Assembly (NCBI RefSeq): GCF_001592735.1
Contig: NZ_LUKE01000001.1
Span: 1,873,184-1,937,183 of the forward strand
DNA: 64,000 nt
Direction of reading: 5' to 3'
Source: Bdellovibrio bacteriovorus
GTDB taxonomy: Bacteria; Bdellovibrionota; Bdellovibrionia; Bdellovibrionales; Bdellovibrionaceae
The translations under genes and the position numbers were made by a program. Positions 1-8,634 of this stretch are shown here, in pieces (the first letter of the stretch is position 1; every line of letters begins with the position of its first letter). The notes beneath the pieces were generated by a model. That model worked only from the letters and a program-made list of their open reading frames with translations, was not told where the DNA came from and made no database searches.

Positions 1-49
1 AATATAAGTACTCGTTCCTCCGGGTTGCACCACCGAAGATGAGGATAGG

Positions 50-1459
50 ATGTCTAAAATCTCGGCGATGATGGATACTGGTAAACGCTCTCTGATGAAC
101 TCTCAGACGGCTTTACAAACAGTGGGTCACAATATCGCTAACAAATCGACCGAAGGATTCTCTCGACAAAGAGTCGAGTTGCTTTCCAACGTTCCGATCG
201 GTGAGGGTAATCTTCAGATCGGGATGGGTGCTCGGGCGGGTGTTGTTACGCGAGTGAATAATCCTTGGTTAGAAAAACAAATTCAACGTGAAGGCATGAG
301 CATGGGTTTCACCGATGCCCGTGCGGATGGTTTGTCTCGCGTTGAGCAAATTTACAATGAACAAAACAACAAGGGTTTGAATCAGTACATGACTGATTTC
401 TTTAACTCTTTCCGTGAACTTTCTAATAATCCAGAAAGCTTGGCTTCGCGCACGATGGTGCGTGAATCAGCTGTTGCGTTGACCAAAGATTTCGGTCGCG
501 TGACCGGTCAATTAAGAGCCGTGCAAGATGACTTAGACGGGCAAATCAAAACAACGGTTGAAGAGATCAATCAATTGACCAAGGAACTTGCGTCATTGAA
601 TGAAAAAATTCAAACCGTCGAGATTCAAAAAATCCCGGCCAATGACGAACGCGATCGTCGTGACGTCGTTCTTAAAAAACTAGGTGAAAAAATCGACATC
701 TCTTGGGCGGAAAGCAAAGACGGGATGGTCACGGTGACCGCCGGTCGCACGGCGATCCTGGTTTCAGGTGTGGGCTCTTCAGAGCTTGCCGCAAAAGAAA
801 CAGACAATCGTGATCGCGTCGAAGTTTTCTTTATGGGAACGGCGGGGTCGCCGGCAAATATCACAGATCAAATTACGGGTGGTCGTATTGGTGGTGCCTT
901 AGATGTTCGTGACCATGTTATTGAAGACCTTTTGGGTCACGTCGATAAAATGGCTTACACCTTGGCTAAAGAAGTAAATACGGCGCATATAGAAGGCTTT
1001 GATAAGAACGGTCGCCCTGGCGTGCTGTTCTTTGAGATGCCTGATCAAGTTAAAGGTGCGGCCACGGAAATCGCTTTGAATAAATCGGTTTTCAATGACG
1101 TGGGTCGTATCGCGGCCGGGGCGCAAGCCGGAGCGGCAGGTGATAACACTGTCGCCAACGTGATTTCTTCTTTGCAGTACCGTCAGGTGATGCAAGATGG
1201 AACTGCGACTTTAGATGATTATTACAATACGCAAGTAGGACAAATGGGGGCCGTCACCCAGCGTGCGGTGAAAGCCCAAGAGTCCCAAAAAAACGTGATG
1301 AATCAGTTAAGCAATATCCGTGAAAGCATCAGTGGGGTTTCTTTAGATGAAGAGACAACGAAAATGATCGAATTCCAAAAAACTTATGATGCTTCCGCCC
1401 GACTGATCAAAACGGCAGATGAAATGTTTGATACTGTTCTTAACTTAAAACGACTGTAG
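50..1459 (+). CDS. flgK: Flagellar hook-associated protein 1 FlgK
   Basis: FlgK is the first hook-filament junction protein, exported by the flagellar type III apparatus to the tip of the hook. The N-terminus carries the rod/hook/HAP signature, with GHNIANKSTEGFSRQRVEL at about residues 26-44. The C-terminus ends in the usual heptad-rich helix (MIEFQKTYDASARLIKTADE). At 469 residues it is at the short end for the family, so the surface domains are probably small. A GAGGATAGG ribosome site lies just before the ATG. flgL follows 20 bases downstream, so the two are very probably co-transcribed; any promoter lies left of the window. High confidence. Confidence 0.96.
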   Translation: MSKISAMMDTGKRSLMNSQTALQTVGHNIANKSTEGFSRQRVELLSNVPIGEGNLQIGMGARAGVVTRVNNPWLEKQIQREGMSMGFTDARADGLSRVEQIYNEQNNKGLNQYMTDFFNSFRELSNNPESLASRTMVRESAVALTKDFGRVTGQLRAVQDDLDGQIKTTVEEINQLTKELASLNEKIQTVEIQKIPANDERDRRDVVLKKLGEKIDISWAESKDGMVTVTAGRTAILVSGVGSSELAAKETDNRDRVEVFFMGTAGSPANITDQITGGRIGGALDVRDHVIEDLLGHVDKMAYTLAKEVNTAHIEGFDKNGRPGVLFFEMPDQVKGAATEIALNKSVFNDVGRIAAGAQAGAAGDNTVANVISSLQYRQVMQDGTATLDDYYNTQVGQMGAVTQRAVKAQESQKNVMNQLSNIRESISGVSLDEETTKMIEFQKTYDASARLIKTADEMFDTVLNLKRL

Positions 1460-1479
1460 ATAAGGGATATTAGTACGCA

Positions 1480-2565
1480 ATGAGAATCGCAGATAAAATG
1501 GCTTTCAATCAGGTCAATTCGAACTTGTCGAAGAATCGTTCCGACATGGCCGATTTGCAGAATCAAGCTGCGACTCAAAAGCGTATCAATAAACCTTCCG
1601 ACGATCCTTTAGCTTCGGCCCGTGTTCTTGCGGCTCGTACTGAAGAGCGTGGAAATAATCAATTCATTAAAAATATCAATAACGCGAAATCTTTTTTAGA
1701 GTTCTCTGATCAGTCTCTCGGCGAGCTTTCAGATATCCTAGTTCGCGCGAAGGAATTGGCTGTCAGCCAGTCCAATGATGCCAGCGGTAATGAAGAAAGC
1801 CGTATGGTGACCGCTTCAGAGATCGAACAGATCTACAATCAAGCCGTGCAAATCGGGAATCGTAAGCTGGGTGAAAGATACATCTTTGGTGGTTATAAAA
1901 CCGACAAGATGCCTTTTGATCAAAGTGGCCAGTACAAAGGCGATGACGGTGACATGAAGATCCAAGTTCACAAAGACTCTTTTGTCGCGATGAATGTCGC
2001 AGGCAGTAAGGTCTTTTTGGGTCGTGGTTTGGGTAGCGACGGGATTGCGCGGGCCTCTTATGAGTCGCCGAATAATGTGGAAGAACTTAAGCAGTTCCAG
2101 CAAGACGAAGTCCAGCGTAAGCAATATAATGAAGAGATTGAGGAAAATTACCTTCCCACGCGCGGCCCTGCGTCGGTCGGCAGCGGCTCTCGCACCAAAG
2201 GGCGCCAGGATCCGGTTGAGGGCGGTGGAGGGATCAATATTTTCTCTACGATTCGTGATTTAGAGGTCTCGCTTAAAACCAACGATAAACAAGGGATCCA
2301 AGAAAGCCTTGATACCCTGGATCAAGCCATTTCTCAGGTGGTTTTAGCCCGTTCTGAGGTTGGGTCCAGAGTTATGGCCGTAAATAACACCATGGATTCC
2401 CTGCAAAAGGCGGTCGTGGACAATAAAACGACGGCTTCCCAGCTGGAAGATGCGGATGCATTCCAGGTGATCTCTGATATCAACAAGACGGATTCCACGC
2501 TGAAAGCGACTCTCGAAACGTCGGGTAAGTTAATTCAACCAAGCCTTCTTGACTTTCTAAGATAA
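1480..2565 (+). CDS. flgL: Flagellar hook-associated protein 3 FlgL
   Basis: FlgL is the second junction protein between hook and filament. The first ~90 residues follow the flagellin/FlgL N-terminal pattern (MRIADKMAFNQV, then QKRINKPSDDPLASARVLA, then FLEFSDQSLGELSDILVRAKELA). The C-terminus is again flagellin-like (LDQAISQVVLARSEVGSRVMAVNNT). At 361 residues it is of normal length. A Gly/Ser/Arg-rich linker lies at about residues 228-250 (GPASVGSGSRTKGRQDP). The gene lies directly after flgK and 60 bases before csrA, the same filament-gene and csrA neighbourhood seen in many Firmicutes and spirochaetes. Confidence 0.95.
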   Translation: MRIADKMAFNQVNSNLSKNRSDMADLQNQAATQKRINKPSDDPLASARVLAARTEERGNNQFIKNINNAKSFLEFSDQSLGELSDILVRAKELAVSQSNDASGNEESRMVTASEIEQIYNQAVQIGNRKLGERYIFGGYKTDKMPFDQSGQYKGDDGDMKIQVHKDSFVAMNVAGSKVFLGRGLGSDGIARASYESPNNVEELKQFQQDEVQRKQYNEEIEENYLPTRGPASVGSGSRTKGRQDPVEGGGGINIFSTIRDLEVSLKTNDKQGIQESLDTLDQAISQVVLARSEVGSRVMAVNNTMDSLQKAVVDNKTTASQLEDADAFQVISDINKTDSTLKATLETSGKLIQPSLLDFLR

Positions 2566-2625
2566 AAATAATACCTACAGTTCCGCTTAAAACTACCGAT
2601 AACGACTGCAGCAAAAGGAGTTGTC

Positions 2626-2853
2626 ATGCTGGTTCTCACACGGAAGTTGGGTGAAAGCATCGCTATCGATGACCACATCAAAATCAGAGTAGTACAAATT
2701 AAAGGTAAACAAGTTCGCCTAGGCATTGAAGCGCCTAAGGATACGAAAATTCACCGTGAAGAAGTCTACGCTGCAATTCAAGACCAAAATCAGCAGTCAG
2801 TCTCTGTATCTGCAGATAAAACTCGCAATTTAAGCAAACTTCTAAAGCCATAA
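2626..2853 (+). CDS. csrA: Carbon storage regulator / translational repressor CsrA
   Basis: CsrA is a small RNA-binding homodimer that binds GGA motifs in mRNA leaders and blocks ribosome binding. The sequence opens MLVLTRKLGESIAIDD, the canonical first strand, and contains IKIRVVQIKGKQVRLGIEAPKDTKIHREEVY split over strands 2-5; the RNA-contacting RLGIEAP and HREE segments are present. At 75 residues it is slightly longer than typical, with a polar C-terminal tail. An AAAGGAG ribosome site precedes the ATG. Its neighbour fliW encodes the CsrA antagonist in Bacillus, so this pair probably controls flagellin synthesis here. Confidence 0.97.
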   Translation: MLVLTRKLGESIAIDDHIKIRVVQIKGKQVRLGIEAPKDTKIHREEVYAAIQDQNQQSVSVSADKTRNLSKLLKP

Positions 2854-2862
2854 TGGCTCCAA

Positions 2863-2885
2863 AAAGGCCCCTCCATGGGCCTTTC
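2863..2885 (+). terminator. Hairpin after csrA
   Basis: Perfect 8-bp stem AAAGGCCC / GGGCCTTT with a six-base loop, starting 10 bases after the csrA stop. There is no T-run after it, so it may be a weak terminator or a 3' stabilising stem. A second short stem (TCCGC / GCGGA, loop TTGC) follows at about 2893-2906. Confidence 0.55.
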
Positions 2886-3040
2886 CCAGGTCTTCCGCTT
2901 GCGCGGAGTATCAAGTCGTCTGAATTCATTTGAGTCTCCCTGGATTTAGGTCCAGATTTGTAATTGTACTCACCGGTCTTCCGTCCTTCTGTGTCTAAAC
3001 TAAAGGAAGAAACTGTGAGTTCTTTTGCCCGGGGGGGTTG

Positions 3041-3568
3041 ATGATCATTTCGACATCGCGATTCGGCCAAGTTGAGCTGAAACAAGAAGATGTTCTGACT
3101 TTTGCCGAAGGCCTATTAGGTTTCGCCGATCTTCGTCAGTTTGTTCTTTTGGATGATCCAAACGACGAGATTTTTGCGTGGCTACAATCTTGCGAATCTC
3201 CGCATATCGCTTTCCCCGTGTTAGAGCCAGAGCTGTTTGCTCCTCAATACAAAGCAAATCTAACAAAGAGCGATCTTGAAGCATTGAAAATGACGGCTCA
3301 AGATAAAGCTCGTTATTTCTCTATCGTAACTATTCCTGACGATCCTACTTTGATGACCGCGAACTTAAAAGCGCCGGTCGTGATCAACGTGGCGACTCGT
3401 ACAGCCCGCCAATGCGTTCTTCAAGATAATAACTTGGCGATCCGTGAACCGATCTTTGCAAAGCTTCAACAACGTGTGGTGCAAAATCCAACAGTGGCTT
3501 TGAAAAATCAATCTTCAGGTATCGACGTAGCAACCAAGCTGACATTGGTTAAAGACGCTGAGCTTTAA
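3041..3568 (+). CDS. fliW: Flagellar assembly factor FliW
   Basis: FliW binds flagellin and, when released, binds and antagonises CsrA; this partner switch is established in Bacillus subtilis. The N-terminus has the family pattern (RFGQVELKQEDVLTFAEGLLGFADLRQFVLL) with FAEGLLGF at about residues 22-29. The region with FAWLQS, AFPV and VTIPDDP also matches the family. The C-terminal ~25 residues extend beyond the usual core. The start used is ATG 3041, preceded by a run of G residues; a TTG three bases upstream is also possible. It is separated from csrA by about 190 bases containing two small hairpins, so it may have its own promoter. Confidence 0.93.
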   Translation: MIISTSRFGQVELKQEDVLTFAEGLLGFADLRQFVLLDDPNDEIFAWLQSCESPHIAFPVLEPELFAPQYKANLTKSDLEALKMTAQDKARYFSIVTIPDDPTLMTANLKAPVVINVATRTARQCVLQDNNLAIREPIFAKLQQRVVQNPTVALKNQSSGIDVATKLTLVKDAEL

Positions 3569-3593
3569 TTAGTATTTAAATTTAGAAAATAAA

Positions 3594-3627
3594 AAAGCCC
3601 TCTGAAAAATCAGGGGGCTTTTGTTTT
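3594..3627 (+). terminator. Rho-independent terminator after fliW
   Basis: Stem AAAGCCCTCTGA / TCAGGGGGCTTT with an AAAA loop, followed by TTTTGTTTTT. It also sits at the end of the convergent astacin gene and could serve both strands, because the 5' side is A-rich. Confidence 0.85.
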
Positions 3628-4565
3628 TATGGCAGCTGATAAGCGCGACGAATGCGTGCTTGATCGGAAGGACTTAAGTTACGGCTGGGGCTGATGACCG
3701 CGCCATTTAATAGAGGTTCTAATGTCGTCTGGTTATTACGAGAAAACGCGGACGGCTGATAAATCATGATCGACTCAAAATCAAAGGGCGCTGTTCCGCT
3801 GGCAGTCATGAGCTCTGCGGGAAACAGTTCAAAGTTTCCTTTGGCTGAATCCATAATATTATCCCAAAGAACACGGACGTATTTGTCACGGTCACTGCGA
3901 TTTTGTTCATGAATAAATCCCACCGCGTGCATGATTTCGTGGGCAATTTCAGTAACGCCGCAATTTGGACCAATCCAGATGGGTTGTTTACCACCAACTT
4001 TTCCTAAATAAGATTTGCACCCAGATTCAGCGGTCTGAAAAACCAAAATATCTTCTTCATCCCGATAAGGTGTGAACTGCAGACCGCTATCAACAAAAAG
4101 ACCAAGCGCCGTGATCACACGTTCTGGATTTTTAAGATCACCTTGAATGAAAAATGGAATTCTTCCTCCGGGCCATAGCTGCAGTTGGCTTGCCCTAGAA
4201 ATTCCGGCGCCAATTTGTCCTGGCCCAGCTTCTCCTAGGACGATATCGCCATCAACGACGGCTAGTCCTTCAGGACTGACTTGATAGTGTAATGGGATTT
4301 CGGAAGATTTTTTATTCTTTGGTTCTATTTCAGAATGCTCAAAACTCCCTGTCGCAGATAAGGCAGGTGGTTCTAACTCAGCGTTGATTTTCGGGGGAGT
4401 TGGCGGTGTTGAGGGTGAGGGTGTTGTTGTATGCTTAGTTTCTACGTTGCTATCTTCTGCAAGAGGAGCAGAACTGATGGCTGATTCCTTTTTCCAAAAA
4501 AAGAAAGTAAGGATCAAAATTGCAATAACTGCCGGGAGCATCCAGCGACCAAAACTTTTTGCCAT
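3627..4565 (-). CDS. Astacin-like zinc metalloprotease (M12A), membrane-anchored or exported
   Basis: Probable zinc endopeptidase. The metal site HEIMHAVGFIH, followed by EQNRSDRD, is the full astacin signature (HExxHxxGFxHExxRxDRD) at about residue 210. The Met-turn SIMIY with its conserved Tyr follows about 55 residues later. The N-terminus has one hydrophobic segment (about residues 8-25), so the enzyme is exported or anchored, then a Pro/Thr-rich spacer, then the catalytic domain. The longer frame begins with TTG at 4586; ATG 4565 (MAKSFGRW) is preferred because it places the hydrophobic segment at the N-terminus, but neither has a clear ribosome site. It follows the serine hydrolase on the same strand. 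A role in degrading prey protein is inference. Confidence 0.88.
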   Translation of the reverse strand: MAKSFGRWMLPAVIAILILTFFFWKKESAISSAPLAEDSNVETKHTTTPSPSTPPTPPKINAELEPPALSATGSFEHSEIEPKNKKSSEIPLHYQVSPEGLAVVDGDIVLGEAGPGQIGAGISRASQLQLWPGGRIPFFIQGDLKNPERVITALGLFVDSGLQFTPYRDEEDILVFQTAESGCKSYLGKVGGKQPIWIGPNCGVTEIAHEIMHAVGFIHEQNRSDRDKYVRVLWDNIMDSAKGNFELFPAELMTASGTAPFDFESIMIYQPSAFSRNNQTTLEPLLNGAVISPSRNLSPSDQARIRRAYQLP

Positions 4566-4610
4566 GGATAAACTTATCCACGACAAAAAGATTACGTCAA
4601 CTCATCCAAA

Positions 4611-5555
4611 TTAATCTTTATAACCTGTAAACTCACGGAATAAACCACCCGCTAAGATTGCTGTCGCTTCGTCAGATCCGGAATTAGAAAGAATCGTTAG
4701 ACCATACTGGCGGCCATCCACGTTAAAGATTAACACGTGATTGCGAATCGCAACGTTAATACCTGCCCCCGTTTCAGGATCCACGGTGGATCCATCATAA
4801 GTTCCGGTTTTGCCACCCACGTAAGTGGTACGTGGTAAGTATTTAAGGCCGCGGCTAGCACCTGTGCGGCAAGCGTGCATCACCTTCCAAAGTGTTTCAG
4901 AACCAGGGAAGTCGCCTTTGTAAACACTGTGCAGGTATTCAACGGTTTCAGCCGCGGTGAGTTCGTTTCCATGGATGTTGCCCCAGTAGCCTTGGTATCC
5001 ACGAGTTTTTTCTAAACCCAAACCTTGAGTGAAGTCATTGATGCGTGAACGACCCGTATTGGCGTTGCCATCACCGACTTGAGATTGCAGATTCACCCAA
5101 GCTTCGTTAGATGAAACCACCAACATGTTAGCCATCAGCTGAAGTTGAGAATTGCTGATCGCGCCATTTTGTTTGTTCATCAAGGCGCCACCGACGAATA
5201 TTTTTGAAGATGAAGCCCCAAAGATTTTTCGATTTGAATTTAAGCTTTCACCCAAAACACGGTGAGCATCTAAGTCCATGATCGCCCATTGCACTTTTGA
5301 TTTTGGATTGGTCAAAGTGTCTGCTTTAATTTTCTCGTAACTGGCTTGATGAGCGGCGGTGAACTTGGTGCCGATGCCGCGAGTAAGGCTTAAGCGAACA
5401 CCACTGACGGCGATATTTTGCAACTTGACCCCGTTAGGTAAAGTCGAAAAATTCGCGTCGGTGACGGGATTCGTCGGCATGGCCGCGAAAGTTTGTAGGG
5501 ATGTGAACAAAAAGGTCGCGACAAGTCCGTGACGGACCAGAGATAAGTGGTTCAT
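4611..5555 (-). CDS. Exported serine hydrolase of the beta-lactamase / D,D-peptidase fold
   Basis: All three active-site motifs of the penicillin-recognising fold are present: SSSK at residues 115-118, SSN at 148-150 and KTG at 249-251 (GGKTGTYDG). Spacing and 314-residue size suit the class A beta-lactamase-like family (PF13354 type). A signal peptide covers about residues 1-25 (MNHLSLVRHGLVATFLF, cut near TFAA). The start was set at 5555 because GGAGGAGC lies 6 bases upstream; an ATG at 5570 would put that ribosome site inside the gene. It could be a carboxypeptidase, an endopeptidase or a beta-lactamase; the sequence does not decide. It belongs to a run of exported enzymes on this strand. 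Confidence 0.85.
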   Translation of the reverse strand: MNHLSLVRHGLVATFLFTSLQTFAAMPTNPVTDANFSTLPNGVKLQNIAVSGVRLSLTRGIGTKFTAAHQASYEKIKADTLTNPKSKVQWAIMDLDAHRVLGESLNSNRKIFGASSSKIFVGGALMNKQNGAISNSQLQLMANMLVVSSNEAWVNLQSQVGDGNANTGRSRINDFTQGLGLEKTRGYQGYWGNIHGNELTAAETVEYLHSVYKGDFPGSETLWKVMHACRTGASRGLKYLPRTTYVGGKTGTYDGSTVDPETGAGINVAIRNHVLIFNVDGRQYGLTILSNSGSDEATAILAGGLFREFTGYKD

Positions 5556-5628
5556 TCGAAGCTCCTCCATGAGCAGTGGTGAATGGACGTACTAAAGATT
5601 TATTTATTACTAAATGGTAAATATGACA

Positions 5629-5652
5629 GTGCCAGGCAACAAGGCCTGGCAC
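5629..5652. repeat. REP-like palindrome
   Basis: Perfect 9-bp inverted repeat GTGCCAGGC - AACAAG - GCCTGGCAC between two minus-strand genes. Its arm shares the core GTGCCTGGC with the inverted ends of the RAYT element near 57 kb and with the element at 18.6 kb. It probably acts as an intergenic stem-loop. Confidence 0.75.
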
Positions 5653-5697
5653 GACGGAAGTACAGACTAGAATTTAGAGTGTGTAATGAATGTGAAA

Positions 5698-7254
5698 CTA
5701 GTCTAGGTAAGGACGAGCTTGTTTTAAGTACACTTGGCGTGCCGCTGTGTCTTCGCGATCCACTTTGAATTCTAAGTCCAAAGCGAAATCATCATTTTTG
5801 TCACCCAAGATTGGTTTAAAGTGCAAATGCGCTTTCATCACTTGAAGAGTCAAATCTTTGATTTCTTCGAGTGTAATAACTGGATTTGGATTGTCTTCAG
5901 CCAAGATAGTTTTAGTGTCATCAGCAATGTTTGAATTTTGCATAACGTTCACCTTGTAAAGGCTGACGTTCGTTGGATCTTGGTCATCAACATCGATCAA
6001 TACTTTTTGTGGTTTTACGCCCGCAACTGGATTTGCCACACTGTATTCATTCCCACGCTGAACTTCGATGTAAACACAACGACCGATGCAATTAGCATCG
6101 CGAGGAACGTTTTTCGTGACGACAACACCGTCAGCGTCTTCATTTTGGAAGGACAGATTTACCTGGATCCCCATTTTCACTTCGCTGTGAGGAATGCGGA
6201 AGTACGCGCGTTCGTCAAAGGCACGCAAGTTCCAAACCGAAGCCCAAACCGTGCGCAAAGTTTTTTTCAGCGCTGCACGTTTTTCTTCGATAGAGCGCTC
6301 TTTACCTTTTTTAGTCACGGGATTGTAACCATCAGAATCGTAAAGGCCCGCGCCATTAAAGTTCGGAAGGTCTTCAGAGTTTGTTGAACTGCGAAGTTTC
6401 ATTTTACGCGGGAAACCGGTCTTAGGGTCGCGGATAGTTTCAAAGCGTGCAAGTAATTCGTCGATCAAGGTTTCGCTGACAACGGCCTCTTCACTATTCA
6501 TAAGGTCACGTAAAGCTGCAAGTTTCGTCTCGCGATAGCTCACTTTCGCAACTTTTGTCATTAAAGGGTCTTTAAGAATCGAAGCGATAGCGGCTTTGAT
6601 TTTCGGATTTGTGTCTACGAACTCTTGGTAAAAATAAAATGGAATCGCAAAACCCGGGCGCACAACCGTGCGGTCTGCCGAATTTAATGCTTTTGCTAGC
6701 TCCGCATAATTGGCTGCTTTTGAACCTACGCGAATAGCATCACCTGAACCAAGATCCGCGGCCGCAAAAACATGGTTCGCTGTAAGATCAGAGCGCAAAG
6801 TCACAGGATCTAACTTTTTGCTGTTGTAATATTGAACCGCGGCAGCTTCTGTGGAGGGCTCAAGCAAGATAGAACCATCATCACCCAAAACCATGTGCAC
6901 CCACGAGCCATCTGGATAAGACGCAAAAAGAGGATTTGAAAGTCCCCCTTCAAGAGCAGAAATATCTAAGTTTGGTGTGCGACGTGCGCGAGATTTCAAT
7001 TGAACGTGCGACAACAAAGTTTGTTGTTTTAAAGTGATCGCTCCCGCGGTCACTGACATATCCAGTGGCAACTCACCAAAAACCGGGATTGAGAGGGCGC
7101 TCACCGCTTTGTATTTCGGAGATTCTGAAGTGACGTCTTCAGCGGTTAGGTAAACAAGCTGACCGAATGCTTCACCGGCATTCATGACCTTGGCTTGAGC
7201 GCCTGCAAATGAAGCGGCCACAGTGATTAAGATCGAAAGAACGATGTTTTTCAT
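5698..7254 (-). CDS. Exported dikinase-like protein: PEP/pyruvate-type ATP-grasp domain with upstream His-swivel-like segment
   Basis: A signal peptide (MKNIVLSILITVAASFAGAQA) is followed by two parts. Residues about 165-518 are a PPDK N-terminal ATP-grasp domain: VGSKAANYAEL at 176-186, PGFAIPF at 200-206, RSSTNSEDLP at 288-297 and the closing QARP at 513-516. Residues about 55-105 contain LLSHVQLKSRARRTPN (His83), which resembles the phosphohistidine motif of alpha-glucan water dikinases (LSHVSVRARN). His domain before ATP domain is the glucan dikinase order, not the PEP synthase order, and no PEP-binding domain is present. Location outside the cytoplasm is odd for an ATP user. It lies 8 bases after the preceding secreted-protein gene, probably in one operon. 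The acceptor is unknown. Confidence 0.8.
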   Translation of the reverse strand: MKNIVLSILITVAASFAGAQAKVMNAGEAFGQLVYLTAEDVTSESPKYKAVSALSIPVFGELPLDMSVTAGAITLKQQTLLSHVQLKSRARRTPNLDISALEGGLSNPLFASYPDGSWVHMVLGDDGSILLEPSTEAAAVQYYNSKKLDPVTLRSDLTANHVFAAADLGSGDAIRVGSKAANYAELAKALNSADRTVVRPGFAIPFYFYQEFVDTNPKIKAAIASILKDPLMTKVAKVSYRETKLAALRDLMNSEEAVVSETLIDELLARFETIRDPKTGFPRKMKLRSSTNSEDLPNFNGAGLYDSDGYNPVTKKGKERSIEEKRAALKKTLRTVWASVWNLRAFDERAYFRIPHSEVKMGIQVNLSFQNEDADGVVVTKNVPRDANCIGRCVYIEVQRGNEYSVANPVAGVKPQKVLIDVDDQDPTNVSLYKVNVMQNSNIADDTKTILAEDNPNPVITLEEIKDLTLQVMKAHLHFKPILGDKNDDFALDLEFKVDREDTAARQVYLKQARPYLD

Positions 7255-7262
7255 AGATTCCT

Positions 7263-8633
7263 CTATTTTACTTTCTTCGCGATTAAAGAAGCCGTGTTAA
7301 GGGCTGATGATTTAATAGTGTTATCAATAAAATACTGCATTTTTGGCTCTAAAGAGACCCATTGATCCAAAGCTGGTTGGAAAGCTTGGTTCAAAGTGTC
7401 GTTAGCGATATCGGCAAGATCTGGAATCATCGCCACCGCCGCTGCCGGACTTGCAGAAGCAGCCACTTCAGAAGAAAAATAGTCCCAGTTGTCTTTGATT
7501 AAGAAGCCTTCCACGTAAAGAAGATTCACCACCGCTTGAACCGGTAATTTTGTTTCAAGAACTTTCAAATTGCTAAGTTCTTTATTTAGGTATTGAGAAG
7601 CAGAGCTCAAAAGTAACAAAGCATCTGTTTTCTTATCCGCGGCAATGCCATTTGTTGAAAGTGCTGTGCGAATTTCCGCCAAAGCTTGCGATAAAGCCAA
7701 GCCTCCCTGAGAACTAAAGCCGTTTTTAGCTAAGCCTTCAGCCGCCACTTGTACGTTTGTTGCACCCACTTTTTTCGCTAGATCGGTAATACGTTTTGGG
7801 CCGACGTTAAAGTAGGCGCGTAAGATATCTTGTATCTGAGTCAACGTTCCGCGTGTGCTTGAAGCGTAACGAGGGTAGTTGTTCAAGTAGGTATTGATTT
7901 GGTTGATGACGTCTGGAGAAATCTGGTTATGGATCGTATTGCGAAGCTGATAAAGAGCTTTGACCGCAGAATCTTGATCGCCGTATTGCATTTTCATTGA
8001 ATCATAAAGATTCGCAATCATCGTGCGGGCGCGTTCTAAAGAAGACGCGTCAGCGATGGGGCTTGATTTCGCCAAAACGAACAATGGCAAGAATTGGAAA
8101 TCTTCTGTCACCGCGGTTAAAGCAAAATTAAAGAAGTAATAAGCATATTCTTGTTCAAATTCAGCTCCGCTCACACCGCGAAGAGTGAAAGACGCTGCAT
8201 GTTTGTTATTAGGGAAAAAGGTCACATAGTGACGCTCTAAAACCCAGTGACGAACGATAGATGCTGTTTGTGCGGAAGCTTGCGGGGCGGCCGCTAAAAG
8301 AGCCCCATGGTTTAATACGTAGCTGCCATACTGGTTGCCATAAACGTATTTGCCCATAAGCTCGTAATAGTTCGTGGTAAATAGATTTCCGACATAGAAA
8401 TCATTTTGCGTCGCTAATTCACGTGCCATATCGTTACGGAACGCCGATTGGAATTGGAAAACTCCAGGAGCAACTTCAGATTCACGAATAGGCACACGGC
8501 CTAAAGTCCCTTGCATGTAATTGAGAGAGAAAGGACCTTTATAGGTGTTCTGAATTTTCTTAAAAGTGCCCGCCAGATCTGCTTGGGCATTAAAAGAAAC
8601 TAGCAATAAAACGGCAGCGATAAAATTCTTCAT
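7263..8633 (-). CDS. Exported protein of unknown function
   Basis: No family was recognised. A clear signal peptide (MKNFIAAVLLLVSFNAQADL) leads a 456-residue, largely helical protein rich in Ala, Leu and Gln, with aromatic-rich stretches such as NYYELMGKYVYGNQYGSYVL. It has no cysteines, transmembrane helices or known catalytic motif. It sits between the L,D-transpeptidase gene (1-base gap) and the dikinase-like gene (8-base gap). The near-zero spacing indicates a three-gene operon and a shared process in the periplasm, envelope or prey compartment. A structural partner of its neighbours is the simplest guess. Confidence 0.75.
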   Translation of the reverse strand: MKNFIAAVLLLVSFNAQADLAGTFKKIQNTYKGPFSLNYMQGTLGRVPIRESEVAPGVFQFQSAFRNDMARELATQNDFYVGNLFTTNYYELMGKYVYGNQYGSYVLNHGALLAAAPQASAQTASIVRHWVLERHYVTFFPNNKHAASFTLRGVSGAEFEQEYAYYFFNFALTAVTEDFQFLPLFVLAKSSPIADASSLERARTMIANLYDSMKMQYGDQDSAVKALYQLRNTIHNQISPDVINQINTYLNNYPRYASSTRGTLTQIQDILRAYFNVGPKRITDLAKKVGATNVQVAAEGLAKNGFSSQGGLALSQALAEIRTALSTNGIAADKKTDALLLLSSASQYLNKELSNLKVLETKLPVQAVVNLLYVEGFLIKDNWDYFSSEVAASASPAAAVAMIPDLADIANDTLNQAFQPALDQWVSLEPKMQYFIDNTIKSSALNTASLIAKKVK

Positions 8634-8634
8634 A

